This document shows, in pieces, positions 24,613-34,162 of a stretch of DNA of 64,000 nt (positions within the stretch are counted from its first letter, which is position 1; the number at the start of each line of letters is the position of its first letter). Source of the stretch: Hyphomicrobiales bacterium 4NK60-0047b (GTDB lineage: Bacteria > Pseudomonadota > Alphaproteobacteria > Rhizobiales > HXMU1428-3); NCBI GenBank assembly GCA_040367435.1, contig BAABWY010000001.1:372001-436000 (forward strand). Reading direction: 5' to 3'. A program made the position numbers and the translations under genes. A model generated the notes under the pieces. The model did no database searches and was not told the origin of the DNA. It was given only the letters and a program-made list of their open reading frames with translations.

Positions 24613-25745
24613 TTGAAGCTGGTGATAATAATAGTGCTGACCTTTGTGCCGTGGCTCCAATGGGGCTATTGGCTGAACTCACTCATCGATGTCCACTTCA
24701 ATGTCCCTATTGTTCAAACCCAACAGAGCTAGAACGTTCAAGTGGAGAACTTTCAACGGAAGATTGGGCCCGGGTTTTTAAAGAAGCTGGTGAACTCGGC
24801 ATTTTGCAAACTCACCTCTCAGGCGGAGAACCCACTGTTCGCAAGGATTTGGAAGAAATTCTCAAAGCAGCCGTTGATGCTGGCATCTACACAAACCTAA
24901 TCACGGCCGGCGTTCTGCTCTCTCGTGAAAGATTAGAAGGCTTAGTTGATATCGGCCTTGATCATGTACAACTCTCTGTTCAACATGTGGATGCAAAATT
25001 AGCTGATAAAATAGCTGGCTTTAAAGGGGGCTATTCAAAAAAACTAGAACTTGCTAAATGGGTAAAAGAACTTGGCCTGCCCTTAACGGTCAACTCACCT
25101 ATGCACCGGCATAATGTCGAATATTTAGAAGAGATCATTGAGTTTGCAGTCAAGCTAGGCGCTGAGCGCTTAGAAGTCGCACACATCCAATATTATGGCT
25201 GGGCCTTTGAAAACCGCCACACTCTTATCCCAACAAAAGAGCAAGTTTACCGCAATGCTGACACTGTCGACGAAGCACGTGAGCGCTTAAAAGGCATCAT
25301 GTCGATCGATTTTGTTGTTCCTGATTATTATGCAGTGCGCCCAAAACCTTGCATGGGCGGTTGGGGAAGTTCATTCATGACCATCTCTCCAACAGGCAAA
25401 GTCCTGCCTTGCCACGCAGCGGCATCAATCAAGGGGTTGGAGTTTGAAAATGTAACCGATCGTCATTTACGAGACATCTGGCTCCACTCAAGCTCATTTA
25501 ATAAATATCGCGGTACTGACTATCTCCCGGATCCTTGCAAATCCTGCGAATTCAGAGAAGTCGACTTCGGTGGCTGCCGTTGCCAGGCCTTCATGTTCAC
25601 AGGAGACGCCAAAAACACGGACCCAGCTTGCTCTAAATCCTCTTATCATAAAGATTTATTAGAAATTGCAGAAAGAGAATCAAAATTAGAACCAAAAGAA
25701 TTTCTCTACCGCAAATTCACCAAACAGCAACAGCCGGCAGAATAA
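24609..25745 (+). CDS. pqqE: Radical SAM protein PqqE
   Basis: The protein has 378 residues. The radical SAM cluster is Cys28, Cys32 and Cys35 (HRCPLQCPYCSNP). The SPASM region shows KPCMGGWGS, LPCHAAAS and CKSCEFREVDFGGCRCQAF, which ligate the auxiliary iron-sulfur clusters. PqqE forms the Glu-Tyr carbon-carbon bond in PqqA. It overlaps pqqD by four bases. No pqqF peptidase gene follows; the next gene is alr on the opposite strand. Confidence 0.97.
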   Translation: MIEAGDNNSADLCAVAPMGLLAELTHRCPLQCPYCSNPTELERSSGELSTEDWARVFKEAGELGILQTHLSGGEPTVRKDLEEILKAAVDAGIYTNLITAGVLLSRERLEGLVDIGLDHVQLSVQHVDAKLADKIAGFKGGYSKKLELAKWVKELGLPLTVNSPMHRHNVEYLEEIIEFAVKLGAERLEVAHIQYYGWAFENRHTLIPTKEQVYRNADTVDEARERLKGIMSIDFVVPDYYAVRPKPCMGGWGSSFMTISPTGKVLPCHAAASIKGLEFENVTDRHLRDIWLHSSSFNKYRGTDYLPDPCKSCEFREVDFGGCRCQAFMFTGDAKNTDPACSKSSYHKDLLEIAERESKLEPKEFLYRKFTKQQQPAE

Positions 25746-25755
25746 ACAAATCACG

Positions 25756-26889
25756 TTATGCGATATAGTCTCGCTTGTAACGATGACCAAGAGACGTGAG
25801 GATTTCATAACCAATCGTCTGAGCATGATCAGCAACTTGATCAATTAAAACAGTCTCTCCCATCATCTCGACTAGTGAGCCCACCTGTACAATATCAGTT
25901 GGCAACTCAGTTACATCGATCATGATAAGATCCATCGTTACCCGCCCAACAATAGTCGCAAGCTGCCCATCAATCGCAACTGCTCCTTCACAACCACTTT
26001 CTTTATTTCCGTTCTCTTTGTATCCTGTGGCCCGTAAATAACCATCTGCATAACCAACCCCAACAGTTGCTATTCGGCTCGGTCGTGTCGCAACCCAACA
26101 CCCGCCATAGCTCACACTCTCCCCGGCTTCAATTTCAGAAATTTGTAAAATAGGAGTTTCAACTGTCACGACAGGGGAACAAGGATTGGCCTGCCCAGTA
26201 AATGGGTTGCCTCCATAAAGACCAATACCAACACGGCAAACATCAAAATGATAATCAGAACCAAGTAAAGTCCCTGCTGAATTGGCAAGTGATAAAGGTA
26301 CATCAGAAAGCAGAGAAGGACGGTTATTCATCAACTCATTAAACAAATCGAGTTGTTGTTTATTTTTGATATTCTCAATTTCATCACCACAAGCCAAATG
26401 CGACATGATCAAATGAATATCTAGCCCTTCAAGAAAATGCTCTTCCCTGCACAAGAGCTTAAACTCTTGGCTCTGAAATCCAAGACGGTTCATCCCAGTA
26501 TCAACCTGCAAAGCAACATCGCAATAACCACTCTGCTTAGCAAAAGAACGCCAACGCTCTAAAGTGGAAAAAGAATGAACAACAGGAATAAGACGGTTCT
26601 CTTGAAAAATTGCCTCTTCACCTGGTAAGGCACCATGAAAAACATAGATCTTAGCTTTAGGAGCAAATGACCGTAAAACCTGCCCTTCAAATCCATGCGC
26701 CACAAAATAAGTTTCACAACCAACCTTGCATAAAGTCTCAGCCACCGGTCCAACACCCAGCCCATAAGCATCCGCTTTCACAACAGCAGCTATCTCTGAA
26801 GACGTAGATCCCGTCTTAGCAGCATCTACAAACATCTGATAATTTTCAGTGATACGTTCAAGATTAATTCTTAAATTGGTGGCACTCAT
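25756..26889 (-). CDS. alr: Alanine racemase
   Basis: The protein has 377 residues, the usual family length. The PLP lysine is Lys38 in AAVVKADAYGLG, and the second catalytic residue is the tyrosine of ESVSYGGCW. The motif VGVGYADGYLR and the C-terminal IGYEILTSLGHRYKR are typical. The enzyme makes D-alanine for peptidoglycan. It converges on pqqE with only 10 bases between stops and no obvious terminator. Confidence 0.95.
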   Translation of the reverse strand: MSATNLRINLERITENYQMFVDAAKTGSTSSEIAAVVKADAYGLGVGPVAETLCKVGCETYFVAHGFEGQVLRSFAPKAKIYVFHGALPGEEAIFQENRLIPVVHSFSTLERWRSFAKQSGYCDVALQVDTGMNRLGFQSQEFKLLCREEHFLEGLDIHLIMSHLACGDEIENIKNKQQLDLFNELMNNRPSLLSDVPLSLANSAGTLLGSDYHFDVCRVGIGLYGGNPFTGQANPCSPVVTVETPILQISEIEAGESVSYGGCWVATRPSRIATVGVGYADGYLRATGYKENGNKESGCEGAVAIDGQLATIVGRVTMDLIMIDVTELPTDIVQVGSLVEMMGETVLIDQVADHAQTIGYEILTSLGHRYKRDYIA

Positions 26890-27380
26890 TCAAACTCTCT
26901 TAAAGTCAAACTTTCTCAAAGTCAGACGTGAAAAATGACAACAGCCATTTTATTGCAAACCCCTAAACCGGAAAACAAAATTAAAAACACCAGACAAAAT
27001 ACAAAAATTTTTGCAATAATTTCTCAAAAGCCTAAACATTAATCATCTAAGTTACAGAAATTTCATACATTTTTTTCAATAATATCCACAGTGCCCCTTC
27101 AGCAAAACAGAAAACTATGATAGGGTTAAGTTAGTGCAGTTAAAAAACTGATATTAATAAACGTGATTGGATGGTGTTTCATTCAGAACTGATGGCAGAA
27201 CGAATAGCCTTTATTCAGTACTGGAAAATTGAGAAAACATAAAAGCTAAACGAGAAATAGTAGTCAAGAATACTTGTTTCTAAAACATAGCTTTTCAAAA
27301 TTCAAAACAATCAGTTTTATTAGTTTGTTTTCTACACGAGCAAATTGGTTTTAACAATTAAGATATCTCGGGAGGTGTCC
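26890..27380 (+). other. Intergenic region between divergent alr and a Lys-rich protein gene
   Basis: These 490 bases are AT-rich and show no supported gene. The short frame at 27171 (23 codons) lacks a ribosome site. Promoters for the two divergent genes must lie here, but I cannot choose convincing hexamers. Confidence 0.4.
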
Positions 27381-28019
27381 ATGTTAATACGGTTTCTCAG
27401 TATTGCTACAATGAGCGTCACGCTGTTGACCTTTCAGGCCATCAACTCGACAGAGACCAAAAGTTCGCTTCCAAAAAACTCCATCCAAGCCGAAGCTGAA
27501 AGCATCTTTTCAGAAAACTCCACCTTCAGTTCTCTCTATCAGAAAAAAGAAGAAACAGAAGCTGATAAACATTTAAAAATCATAGATGCCAAATATATAT
27601 CTCTCCATCGAGACCAACCAACAATCATACTAGCTTCAGTGGGCCAAATTTCGTTAAACCTCCCGCAAGTTAAAATCAAGGTTCGCCCTTCATACCTCCC
27701 ACCAATAGATTTCATCACAAATGAAGCCGAAGAAAAAGCAGACGCAGAAAAACATCAATTAACCGCAAGTCTTGACACAGAAACTAAAATTCAAACTATT
27801 GAGCCACTTGAAGTTATCAAAACTAAGAAACTTAGAAAAAAGAAAGTTTCGAAATATAGAAAATTCAAGCGCTCAAAAAAATATAAAAAGAAATATGCGC
27901 GTTACAAAAAATCTAAATATAAAAAATACAGCTTGGGCAAACCTGTAAAACGCAGAAAAACCAAACGCAGATACAAAAGCCGTTACAAACCTGTGAATTA
28001 TTTAGACGCCTTTCAATAA
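27381..28019 (+). CDS. Exported protein with a Lys/Arg/Tyr-rich tail
   Basis: GGGAGGTGT precedes the ATG at 27381, which starts a product of about 212 residues with a signal-like N-terminus (MLIRFLSIATMSVTLLTFQA). The middle is acidic and Glu/Ala-rich. From about residue 160 the protein becomes a run of Lys, Arg and Tyr, for example KYRKFKRSKKYKKKYARYK and KRRKTKRRYKSRYK. The polarity switch suggests binding to polyanions such as lipopolysaccharide, nucleic acid or peptidoglycan-linked polymers. I recognise no family. Confidence 0.65.
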   Translation: MLIRFLSIATMSVTLLTFQAINSTETKSSLPKNSIQAEAESIFSENSTFSSLYQKKEETEADKHLKIIDAKYISLHRDQPTIILASVGQISLNLPQVKIKVRPSYLPPIDFITNEAEEKADAEKHQLTASLDTETKIQTIEPLEVIKTKKLRKKKVSKYRKFKRSKKYKKKYARYKKSKYKKYSLGKPVKRRKTKRRYKSRYKPVNYLDAFQ

Positions 28020-28052
28020 GGTCAAATTCATCAACAAGAAGTCTCATACCCT

Positions 28053-28095
28053 CCAATGGTCAGCCCCATTTAATAAATGAGTACTTGACCATTGG
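28053..28095 (+). terminator. Inverted repeat between convergent genes
   Basis: CCAATGGTCA (28053-28062) and TGACCATTGG (28086-28095) form a perfect 10-bp stem with a 23-base loop. It lies between two convergent genes, so it may terminate both, though T-runs are short on each side. Confidence 0.55.
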
Positions 28096-28132
28096 TGTTT
28101 TCAAAAACAACATTAGCAAAGGGTAATTTAAT

Positions 28133-28906
28133 CTATTGGCTTATCTGAGCCCTTATTCGTGTGAAAATTTTATCATCACAAGGCTTGGTCTTAAAAGTTT
28201 TAGGAACAATGACATTTTCACCTACACAAGAATTTGTAAGCTCCAAATCTTTTAATGCCCCCAAATCAACACCGCTTAGAGAGACGCCTTTCATCACAAT
28301 CTGATTTTTATGGCAATTTTGAAAACGAACATTTAACAGTACAATATTCTCAAAATGGAGTTTACTTCCATACCCACATGTAATTCGTGACCCTGCTATT
28401 ATCCCAAAACCAAATTTGTACCGCTTCTTGTTCTCAGCGTCTTTATTGTAATCACCAGCAAAAATATGCGCGCCATTAAGTTCGCAGTTTAATAATTCTC
28501 CCATCTTAAGGTGCAAATAAATCGAGCCCAACACACCACCAGAGTTCTCTTGAAAACGACATTGATATATTGTCACATTCTCCCCTCTTAATGTATCGAA
28601 GGGACGAATAACCAATTTGTAAAAAGATAAATCACTCAAATCAATTGAGCTTGTCTGAACGCCCAATTCCCTCAAAGTATGAAATGTCTCCGCAACTTCA
28701 AATTTAGATCGACCCTGATTACGATTGCGGTCTAAACGAACAAACAACATTTCTTTCGCCAAAGCATTAGTCGCCAACCTATTTAATTGACGGTCAGGAG
28801 CCTCAGAAAAATATGCATACACAGCAACTAACGCTGCCACAGATGCAATAAGGTCAAATATTTTTAAAGATAAAAGACCTGTAAGCGACCATCGATTTTG
28901 TTTCAT
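28133..28906 (-). CDS. Membrane-anchored pentapeptide-repeat-like protein
   Basis: I prefer the ATG at 28906 because AGGGGATG lies just before it; the ATG at 28912 is an alternative. The product has about 257 residues. A single membrane segment (LIASVAALVAVYAYF) near the N-terminus is followed by segments with the five-residue periodicity of pentapeptide repeats: SIDLSDLSFYKLVI, GELLNCELNGAHI and ENIVLLNVRFQNC. The repeats are degenerate. Such right-handed beta helices act in protein binding, but no specific role is evident. Confidence 0.6.
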   Translation of the reverse strand: MKQNRWSLTGLLSLKIFDLIASVAALVAVYAYFSEAPDRQLNRLATNALAKEMLFVRLDRNRNQGRSKFEVAETFHTLRELGVQTSSIDLSDLSFYKLVIRPFDTLRGENVTIYQCRFQENSGGVLGSIYLHLKMGELLNCELNGAHIFAGDYNKDAENKKRYKFGFGIIAGSRITCGYGSKLHFENIVLLNVRFQNCHKNQIVMKGVSLSGVDLGALKDLELTNSCVGENVIVPKTFKTKPCDDKIFTRIRAQISQ

Positions 28907-29007
28907 TTTCATCCCCTATTCCAACAATCTGAAATCCCCATAGAAGCTTTTTGCAAAAGCCCTATTTCTTAGTTTCAAATATTTGTCGCAACAGAAATAA
29001 AAAAGTT

Positions 29008-29044
29008 CAAAAAAAACTGCCCAGTAAAATTTTACTGGGCAGTT
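29008..29044 (-). terminator. Intrinsic terminator of the AHSA1-like gene
   Basis: A perfect 30-base inverted repeat from 29015 to 29044 (AACTGCCCAGTAAAA and its complement) is followed on the minus strand by a T-run (A residues at 29009-29014). It lies just downstream of the gene ending at 29071. Confidence 0.93.
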
Positions 29045-29070
29045 CTAAACATAATACAGTTTTTATTCGA

Positions 29071-29565
29071 TCAAGCTTTCTGTCTAGCAAAAATCTCATC
29101 CATAACCCTGAAGCCTCCGCCCCAACCCTGTTCAAGTCCTGCTGCTTTTTCAGCAAAACAAGCAAGTTCAGCTTCTGTTGTATTCAAAGCCTCTAAAATC
29201 AAACGAACATTCGTCTTAGAACCAGCTCCCTCAAATTCAACTGTTGTTAATAACTCACGCGGCCAGTTCTCCATCATAGGGTTCGCAATCGTATTCCACT
29301 CAGCATCAGTAGAATAATGCTTCCAAACCAATTTTTTCTGAGGCTCTATTTCCTGAAACACCATACGGCTCAAATCTGATTTTTCCCCAAATTTCATCTC
29401 ATTCAACCACTCCCCACCAGGAGTTAAATCAAATTTATGAATAATAGTCTCAACACCCGGTCCATACCATTCTGCTAAAATTTCAGGATCTGTCCAAGCT
29501 CGCCAAACCATTTCTAAAGGCGCTTCAAACATCCGTTCAATTCGATATTTATTCAACTCAGTCAT
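29071..29565 (-). CDS. SRPBCC/AHSA1-family protein
   Basis: The ATG at 29565 has AAAGGAAAG upstream and gives about 164 residues; a longer frame to 29592 exists. The START-like AHSA1 fold shows RIERMFEAPLEMVWRAWTDP, WYGPGVETI, GGEWLNEMKFG, KLVWKHYSTDAEW and ELACFAEKAAGLEQGWGGG. The family binds small hydrophobic ligands. It is paired with an ArsR-type repressor whose 3' end overlaps this start by eight bases, a common bicistronic arrangement. Confidence 0.87.
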   Translation of the reverse strand: MTELNKYRIERMFEAPLEMVWRAWTDPEILAEWYGPGVETIIHKFDLTPGGEWLNEMKFGEKSDLSRMVFQEIEPQKKLVWKHYSTDAEWNTIANPMMENWPRELLTTVEFEGAGSKTNVRLILEALNTTEAELACFAEKAAGLEQGWGGGFRVMDEIFARQKA

Positions 29566-29929
29566 TACTTTCTTTCCTTTGCTCAGTCTCATTCAATGCT
29601 TTGAGGACATGATCGAGCTGATCAAAACTAGCTCCCCAAAATTCTTTAAATTCAGTAAGCCAATCAACAGCTACCACTAGGGTTTCAGCTTTTAATCTCG
29701 CAGGGCGTTGTTGTCGTGCAATATCACGTTCAATCAACCCAGCGCGTTCTAAAACTTTCAAATGGCGTGAAATAGCCGGTTGGCTAATATCAAACGGCGC
29801 TGCAATCTCAGTTACAGACGCCTCTCCATCAGAAAGTCTAGATAAAATTTCACGCCTCGTAGGATCAGCCAAAGCAGAAAAAACAGCATCCAACTTTGAG
29901 GGCGATTTTGTATAACCAACTTGTTCCAT
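29558..29929 (-). CDS. ArsR-family transcriptional regulator
   Basis: Starting at the ATG at 29929 gives about 123 residues; a GTG at 29983 is an upstream alternative. The winged helix reads FSALADPTRREILSRLSDG, TEIAAPFDISQPAISRHLKVLERAGLI. No metal-binding CxC is present, so this belongs to the group controlling AHSA1-type partners rather than metal sensors. A perfect 14-base palindrome covers the ATG, and the preceding TTGACA would place transcription start near the ATG, hinting at a leaderless, autoregulated message. Confidence 0.88.
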   Translation of the reverse strand: MEQVGYTKSPSKLDAVFSALADPTRREILSRLSDGEASVTEIAAPFDISQPAISRHLKVLERAGLIERDIARQQRPARLKAETLVVAVDWLTEFKEFWGASFDQLDHVLKALNETEQRKESND

Positions 29930-29939
29930 AACGTTATGG
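29926..29939 (-). promoter_or_regulatory. Palindromic operator over the ArsR start codon
   Basis: CCATAACGTTATGG is a perfect 14-base palindrome that includes the ATG. A second AACGTTAT half-site lies at 29967-29974, about 38 bases upstream, flanking TTGACA on the minus strand. This is a likely autoregulatory operator. Confidence 0.65.
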
Positions 29940-30164
29940 TTATATAATAAGGAGATAATGTCAAGAACGTTATTTTTCCTCACGTAATGTAAGGAGCTAT
30001 ATAGAAAAAATGGAATAAAGCTTATTTTAATAAATATTCGTTATTATCAAAAAGCTTAGCTAGGTGTTCTCTAAAAATGAGTACTTCATTTTTTTAAGAA
30101 TAATATCGAGTAAAGAAGGATCAAACCTGAGGCAAAAGACGGTATTTTTAGTTATTAGTTATGA

Positions 30165-32474
30165 GTGAGAAAAGCGGTGAAACCAGAAGAGAGCCAACCA
30201 GCTAATGTGCCTCAAATTGTAGAATTTGAGAACGCACCTAACTCAAGAAAAGAAGGCCTTGTAAGCAAGCGCATTCATTCTGCTGTTTCCGCCCTAGCCT
30301 CATCATCATCACCTGTTTCAGAAACAGATGACTTCTTCCACGATTGTGTAAAAAATCTATCAAAGGCTTTTGAAGTAAAATATGCTTTTATTGGTGTTTT
30401 TGAAGATGATTCCAAAACATCCATTCGCTCTCTCGCCGTATCCGCAGATTTAATGATAACTGATAATATCACCTATGATCTAAAAGGAACCCCTTGCGAA
30501 GATTGCCTAAATAACCAACAAGTCCTAATCCAAGAGGATGTTGTAAACCAATATCCAGAAGATGACATGCTGGCGGATATGGAACTGCAAAGTTATTTTG
30601 GTAGCGCAATAATTGATTCAAACGGCAACGAATTAGGTCTTGTTGTTATCCTTGACACAGAACGAATGGAAAAAGATGAATGGATGTATCCCATTTTCGC
30701 CCTATTCGCGGATCGAATTTCCTTAGAATTAGAACGTATCAACCGCCAAAAAGATCTTCGTCTAGCCGCAAGTGTATTTGAAAATAGCCAAGAAGGTATC
30801 ATGCTTCTTGATACTGATTGGAGAATACGCAAAGCAAATCAAGCTTTTTCAAAAATTTCAGGCTGGAAAGAAAAAGAAATCATAGGATTGCCAGTTACTA
30901 AACTTGCAACAAAAGATCAGACTGAATTCTCAATTTGTGAAATTTCGAAAAGCCTATCAAAACATAATCACTGGGAAGGCGAAATCTGGTCTCACCAGAA
31001 AAATGGCGGCATTTACCCTGAAAAGAGAACAATTTCAGCTGTAAGAGACCCTGAAACAAAAGAAATCATCCATTATATTAGTATGTCTGTTGATATTTCA
31101 GAACAAAAATACGCAGAGCAACGTATCAATCGTTTAGCTCGCTACGATCAAATCACAGATTTGCCAAATAGAAATTATTTCAACGAAAAATTAAACGAAG
31201 AAATCTCAATTGCCAGAAACAAAGGGTCCGACCTAGTACTAATGACACTCGATCTAGACGGATTTAAACTCATAAATGATATGCGCGGACATTCAACCGG
31301 TGACCGCTTACTAAAATTAATCGGTGAAAGATTACAGTACTTACCGTCAAATGAAATCTTCACAGCTCGCATTGGCGGGGATGAATTTACTCTTTTATTT
31401 AGCTTCAAAGAAAAACAAGACAAATTAGAAGCTATTCTAAAAAGTAGAACAGAAGAAATAATAGACCTTATCAGTCACCCCTATATGCTAGACGGCGAAG
31501 AGACAGTAATAACCGCAAGTATAGGAATAGCAATCTTTTCTAATGAGGCTGAAGATGCTCAGAGCCTAATAAAAAATTCAGATCTAGCTCTTTATGCCGC
31601 CAAGAAAAAAGGAAAAAATTGTTTCGAATTCTATAAACCTGAATTAAGCAGCAATGTAGAAAATCAGTTCGCACTGACCAATCTCTTACGTAAAGCGCTC
31701 ACAAAAAATCAATTCGAACTCCATTATCAAGCAAAAAACAAAGCCAAATCTCATGAAATCGTTGGTTATGAAGCCCTAATAAGATGGAAATTAGATGATG
31801 GCGTCCTTGTAAGCCCTGGTCAATTTATACCTGTTGCAGAAGATTCAGGTATGATAACAGAGATCGGAAAATGGGTCTTCGAAGAAGTCATAAATCAAAC
31901 TCAAAGCTGGTTAAACTCAGGGTTTCATTTTGGACGAGTTGCCATAAACATATCTGGCCGTCAACTATCCGATGACGGTTTTGTCGAATGGGTTGAAGCC
32001 CTCATAAATAAAACAAAGGTTTCCCCAGAACACTTTGAGCTAGAAATAACTGAAAGCTGGTTGATCGAAGATCCGGATAAATCTGCTAAAGTTCTAAGCC
32101 AACTGCATGAATTAGGGTTTCAATTATCCATCGATGATTTCGGTGTAGCTCATTCATCATTGAATTACCTGAAATGCTTTCCGGTTGATACAATCAAAAT
32201 AGACAGATCGTTTACAAGAGATATCTTAACAAGCCAAGAAAGCATGGCCATAGTTTCAGCCATCATTGCAATAGGAAATAACCTAAATCTCAATATTTTA
32301 GCGGAAGGTGTCGAAACTAAAGAGCAACTCCAAAAGTTAGAAACAGCAGGCTGCAATGAAATCCAAGGTTTTTATTTTGCAAAACCACAGCCAGTTTCCG
32401 TATTAGAGGCAAACCAGAACAAAAGCAATCCAGAGTTAATAGCCCACCAGTCACTGCGCTCTATCTCAGCATAA
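30165..32474 (+). CDS. GAF-PAS-GGDEF-EAL cyclic-di-GMP protein
   Basis: The start is GTG at 30165 or 30177, neither with a clear ribosome site; about 769 residues. There is a GAF domain (about 45-200, with GSAIIDSNGNELGLVVILD), a PAS domain (about 203-325, with ASVFENSQEGIMLLDTDW), a GGDEF domain (about 340-495, ARIGGDEFTLLF) and an EAL domain (about 510-755, YEALIRW and SIDDFGVAHSSLNYL). Both catalytic signatures are intact, so the protein could make and degrade c-di-GMP; no RxxD inhibition site lies just before GGDEF. No membrane segment is present, so it senses a cytoplasmic signal. Confidence 0.94.
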   Translation: MRKAVKPEESQPANVPQIVEFENAPNSRKEGLVSKRIHSAVSALASSSSPVSETDDFFHDCVKNLSKAFEVKYAFIGVFEDDSKTSIRSLAVSADLMITDNITYDLKGTPCEDCLNNQQVLIQEDVVNQYPEDDMLADMELQSYFGSAIIDSNGNELGLVVILDTERMEKDEWMYPIFALFADRISLELERINRQKDLRLAASVFENSQEGIMLLDTDWRIRKANQAFSKISGWKEKEIIGLPVTKLATKDQTEFSICEISKSLSKHNHWEGEIWSHQKNGGIYPEKRTISAVRDPETKEIIHYISMSVDISEQKYAEQRINRLARYDQITDLPNRNYFNEKLNEEISIARNKGSDLVLMTLDLDGFKLINDMRGHSTGDRLLKLIGERLQYLPSNEIFTARIGGDEFTLLFSFKEKQDKLEAILKSRTEEIIDLISHPYMLDGEETVITASIGIAIFSNEAEDAQSLIKNSDLALYAAKKKGKNCFEFYKPELSSNVENQFALTNLLRKALTKNQFELHYQAKNKAKSHEIVGYEALIRWKLDDGVLVSPGQFIPVAEDSGMITEIGKWVFEEVINQTQSWLNSGFHFGRVAINISGRQLSDDGFVEWVEALINKTKVSPEHFELEITESWLIEDPDKSAKVLSQLHELGFQLSIDDFGVAHSSLNYLKCFPVDTIKIDRSFTRDILTSQESMAIVSAIIAIGNNLNLNILAEGVETKEQLQKLETAGCNEIQGFYFAKPQPVSVLEANQNKSNPELIAHQSLRSISA

Positions 32475-32575
32475 ATTTTATTTTATAAGTGACAAGAAAT
32501 CGTTCTGAATTCAGAGCCAATTAGCTCCGATAAAAGAATGCAAAACTCTTTAGAAATTTCTGGCCAGTTCCAAAA

Positions 32576-33070
32576 TTATAAAATCAAATTCCCCAACACC
32601 ATATCATTGTAAAATGACCAATGATGCACAGGAGAGGGAACATAATAAACTTCACATGCAAGCATCTCACAACCAGTCCTTGCTAACCAATTATCCAGTG
32701 AAATTGAAAGCCCATCAGAATAAGAACACTGCTCAAGACAAGATGGACATTGCATAAATTGCCAATCTCCAGACGCAGTCACAACACACTGCCGATCCAT
32801 AAAAACCTCAAGACCATTAACTTGGAGCTTAGAAGAAAATTCAATAAAATTACAATTAATAACATCTGCTCGCTCTTCTTCTAAAATGGTCGCTTCAAGA
32901 AACTTTTCCCCAGGCCCATATCCTAGTTTTTCTTGAGAAAGAACACAGTGGGATGGTTGATCAAAAATAATGTATCTTTCATTCAAATATGAAATAATAG
33001 TTTCAGAGGCCTGCAACAGCTCTGTTGCCGAAATGTAAGGAAAAGCAATCACAAACGACTGGTCAGACAT
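32576..33070 (-). CDS. Hypothetical protein with a CxxC-type motif
   Basis: The product has about 164 residues from the ATG at 33070 (a TTG at 33097 is in frame). I do not recognise a family. A block MQCPSCLEQCSYSDG carries three cysteines that could bind metal. Other parts read VIAFPYISATELLQASETI and PVHHWSFYNDMVLGNLIL. It is cytoplasmic and stands alone between the c-di-GMP gene and the methyltransferase gene. Confidence 0.55.
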   Translation of the reverse strand: MSDQSFVIAFPYISATELLQASETIISYLNERYIIFDQPSHCVLSQEKLGYGPGEKFLEATILEEERADVINCNFIEFSSKLQVNGLEVFMDRQCVVTASGDWQFMQCPSCLEQCSYSDGLSISLDNWLARTGCEMLACEVYYVPSPVHHWSFYNDMVLGNLIL

Positions 33071-33286
33071 AAGGCAATTTTTCCCACATAAGAACAAAAT
33101 TATACAAGACTTTCTTACCTGCTCTTCTACGAAAAAAGGAAGAAAGATATTTTATAACAGTGCAATTCATATCAAAAGCAAGTATGATAAAATAACTAAA
33201 TAAAACTGGACTGCAGAAACTTAGTAAACCAACCTGCCGTTCATAAATAAAAAACAAGCCCCTTAAAGGTTAGTGCTGTAAACATA

Positions 33287-34147
33287 ATGAATTTAGATAC
33301 AACCAAACTCGATGCTACCGGGAAAGTTGTTTTGGATCATATATATGATCAAGAAACCCCTCTTCACTTTTATAATGCCTTATCCCAGCTAGATTATAGC
33401 ATTCCAGCTGAAGCCAATCCTGTTTTTGAGAAACTAATTACATTCCTTCAGAAAAACAAAACCAATCAAAAAATAAAACTCATCGATTTGGGCAGTTCTT
33501 ACGGGGTCAATAGCGCCCTACTAAAATCAGAAAAATCTCTAAACGACCTCTTAAAACGTTACAAAGTCAACGAGCTAAAAAACTCAACATCAAATGAGTT
33601 AATTGAAAAAGATAAAAGCTGGTACAAGTTAGAGAAAAATTTAATCACCATAGTTGGCGCCGATGTTTCAGAATACGCACTAGATTATGCCTTAAAAACC
33701 AATCTGATTAACAAAAAGCTTTGCGGAAATTTTGAAGAACGTACGCTCACAGAAACTGAAAAACAAATTATTGAAAACACTGATTTAATCATTTCAACTG
33801 GCTGCATCGGTTATGTTGGCCATCAAACAATCAAAGAGCTCCTAAACTCACTCACACCAAAGCAGCCAATCATGGCTCACTTTGTTCTTAGAACCATCTC
33901 CTTTGAGAAAATTGAACAAGAAATTTCAAAAAATGGCTATAAAACCTACAAATCAAAAATACCATTCCGTCAAAGAAGTTTTGCCTCAAAAGAAGAAAAA
34001 TCAAGCACTCTCGAACGTTTGAAAGAAATGAGTCTCAATCCAGAAAACTATGAAGCAGAGGGAAGCTATTATGCTCACCTCTACATTTCATTACCTTCAG
34101 AAATTGAATTTCCATCACTTCCTGAAGGTATAAAATCATACTTTTAA
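33287..34147 (+). CDS. Class I SAM-dependent methyltransferase-like protein
   Basis: The protein has 286 residues. Motif I is KLIDLGSSYGVNSALL, a D-x-G-x-x-x-G SAM loop, followed by VGADVSEYALDYAL (acidic end of strand 2) and NTDLIISTGCIGYVG (motif IV region). The C-terminal half has no typical substrate-domain signature. It converges with the choline/carnitine acyltransferase-like gene (16 bases between stops), and a 2OG-Fe(II) oxygenase-like gene lies beyond. The three may act on one metabolite, but no product can be named. Confidence 0.78.
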   Translation: MNLDTTKLDATGKVVLDHIYDQETPLHFYNALSQLDYSIPAEANPVFEKLITFLQKNKTNQKIKLIDLGSSYGVNSALLKSEKSLNDLLKRYKVNELKNSTSNELIEKDKSWYKLEKNLITIVGADVSEYALDYALKTNLINKKLCGNFEERTLTETEKQIIENTDLIISTGCIGYVGHQTIKELLNSLTPKQPIMAHFVLRTISFEKIEQEISKNGYKTYKSKIPFRQRSFASKEEKSSTLERLKEMSLNPENYEAEGSYYAHLYISLPSEIEFPSLPEGIKSYF

Positions 34148-34162
34148 GACACGGAAGCACAC

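Noticed and set aside
27171-27242. 23-codon frame upstream of the Lys-rich protein gene
   Set aside because: No ribosome site and no signal or domain; too little to support a gene.
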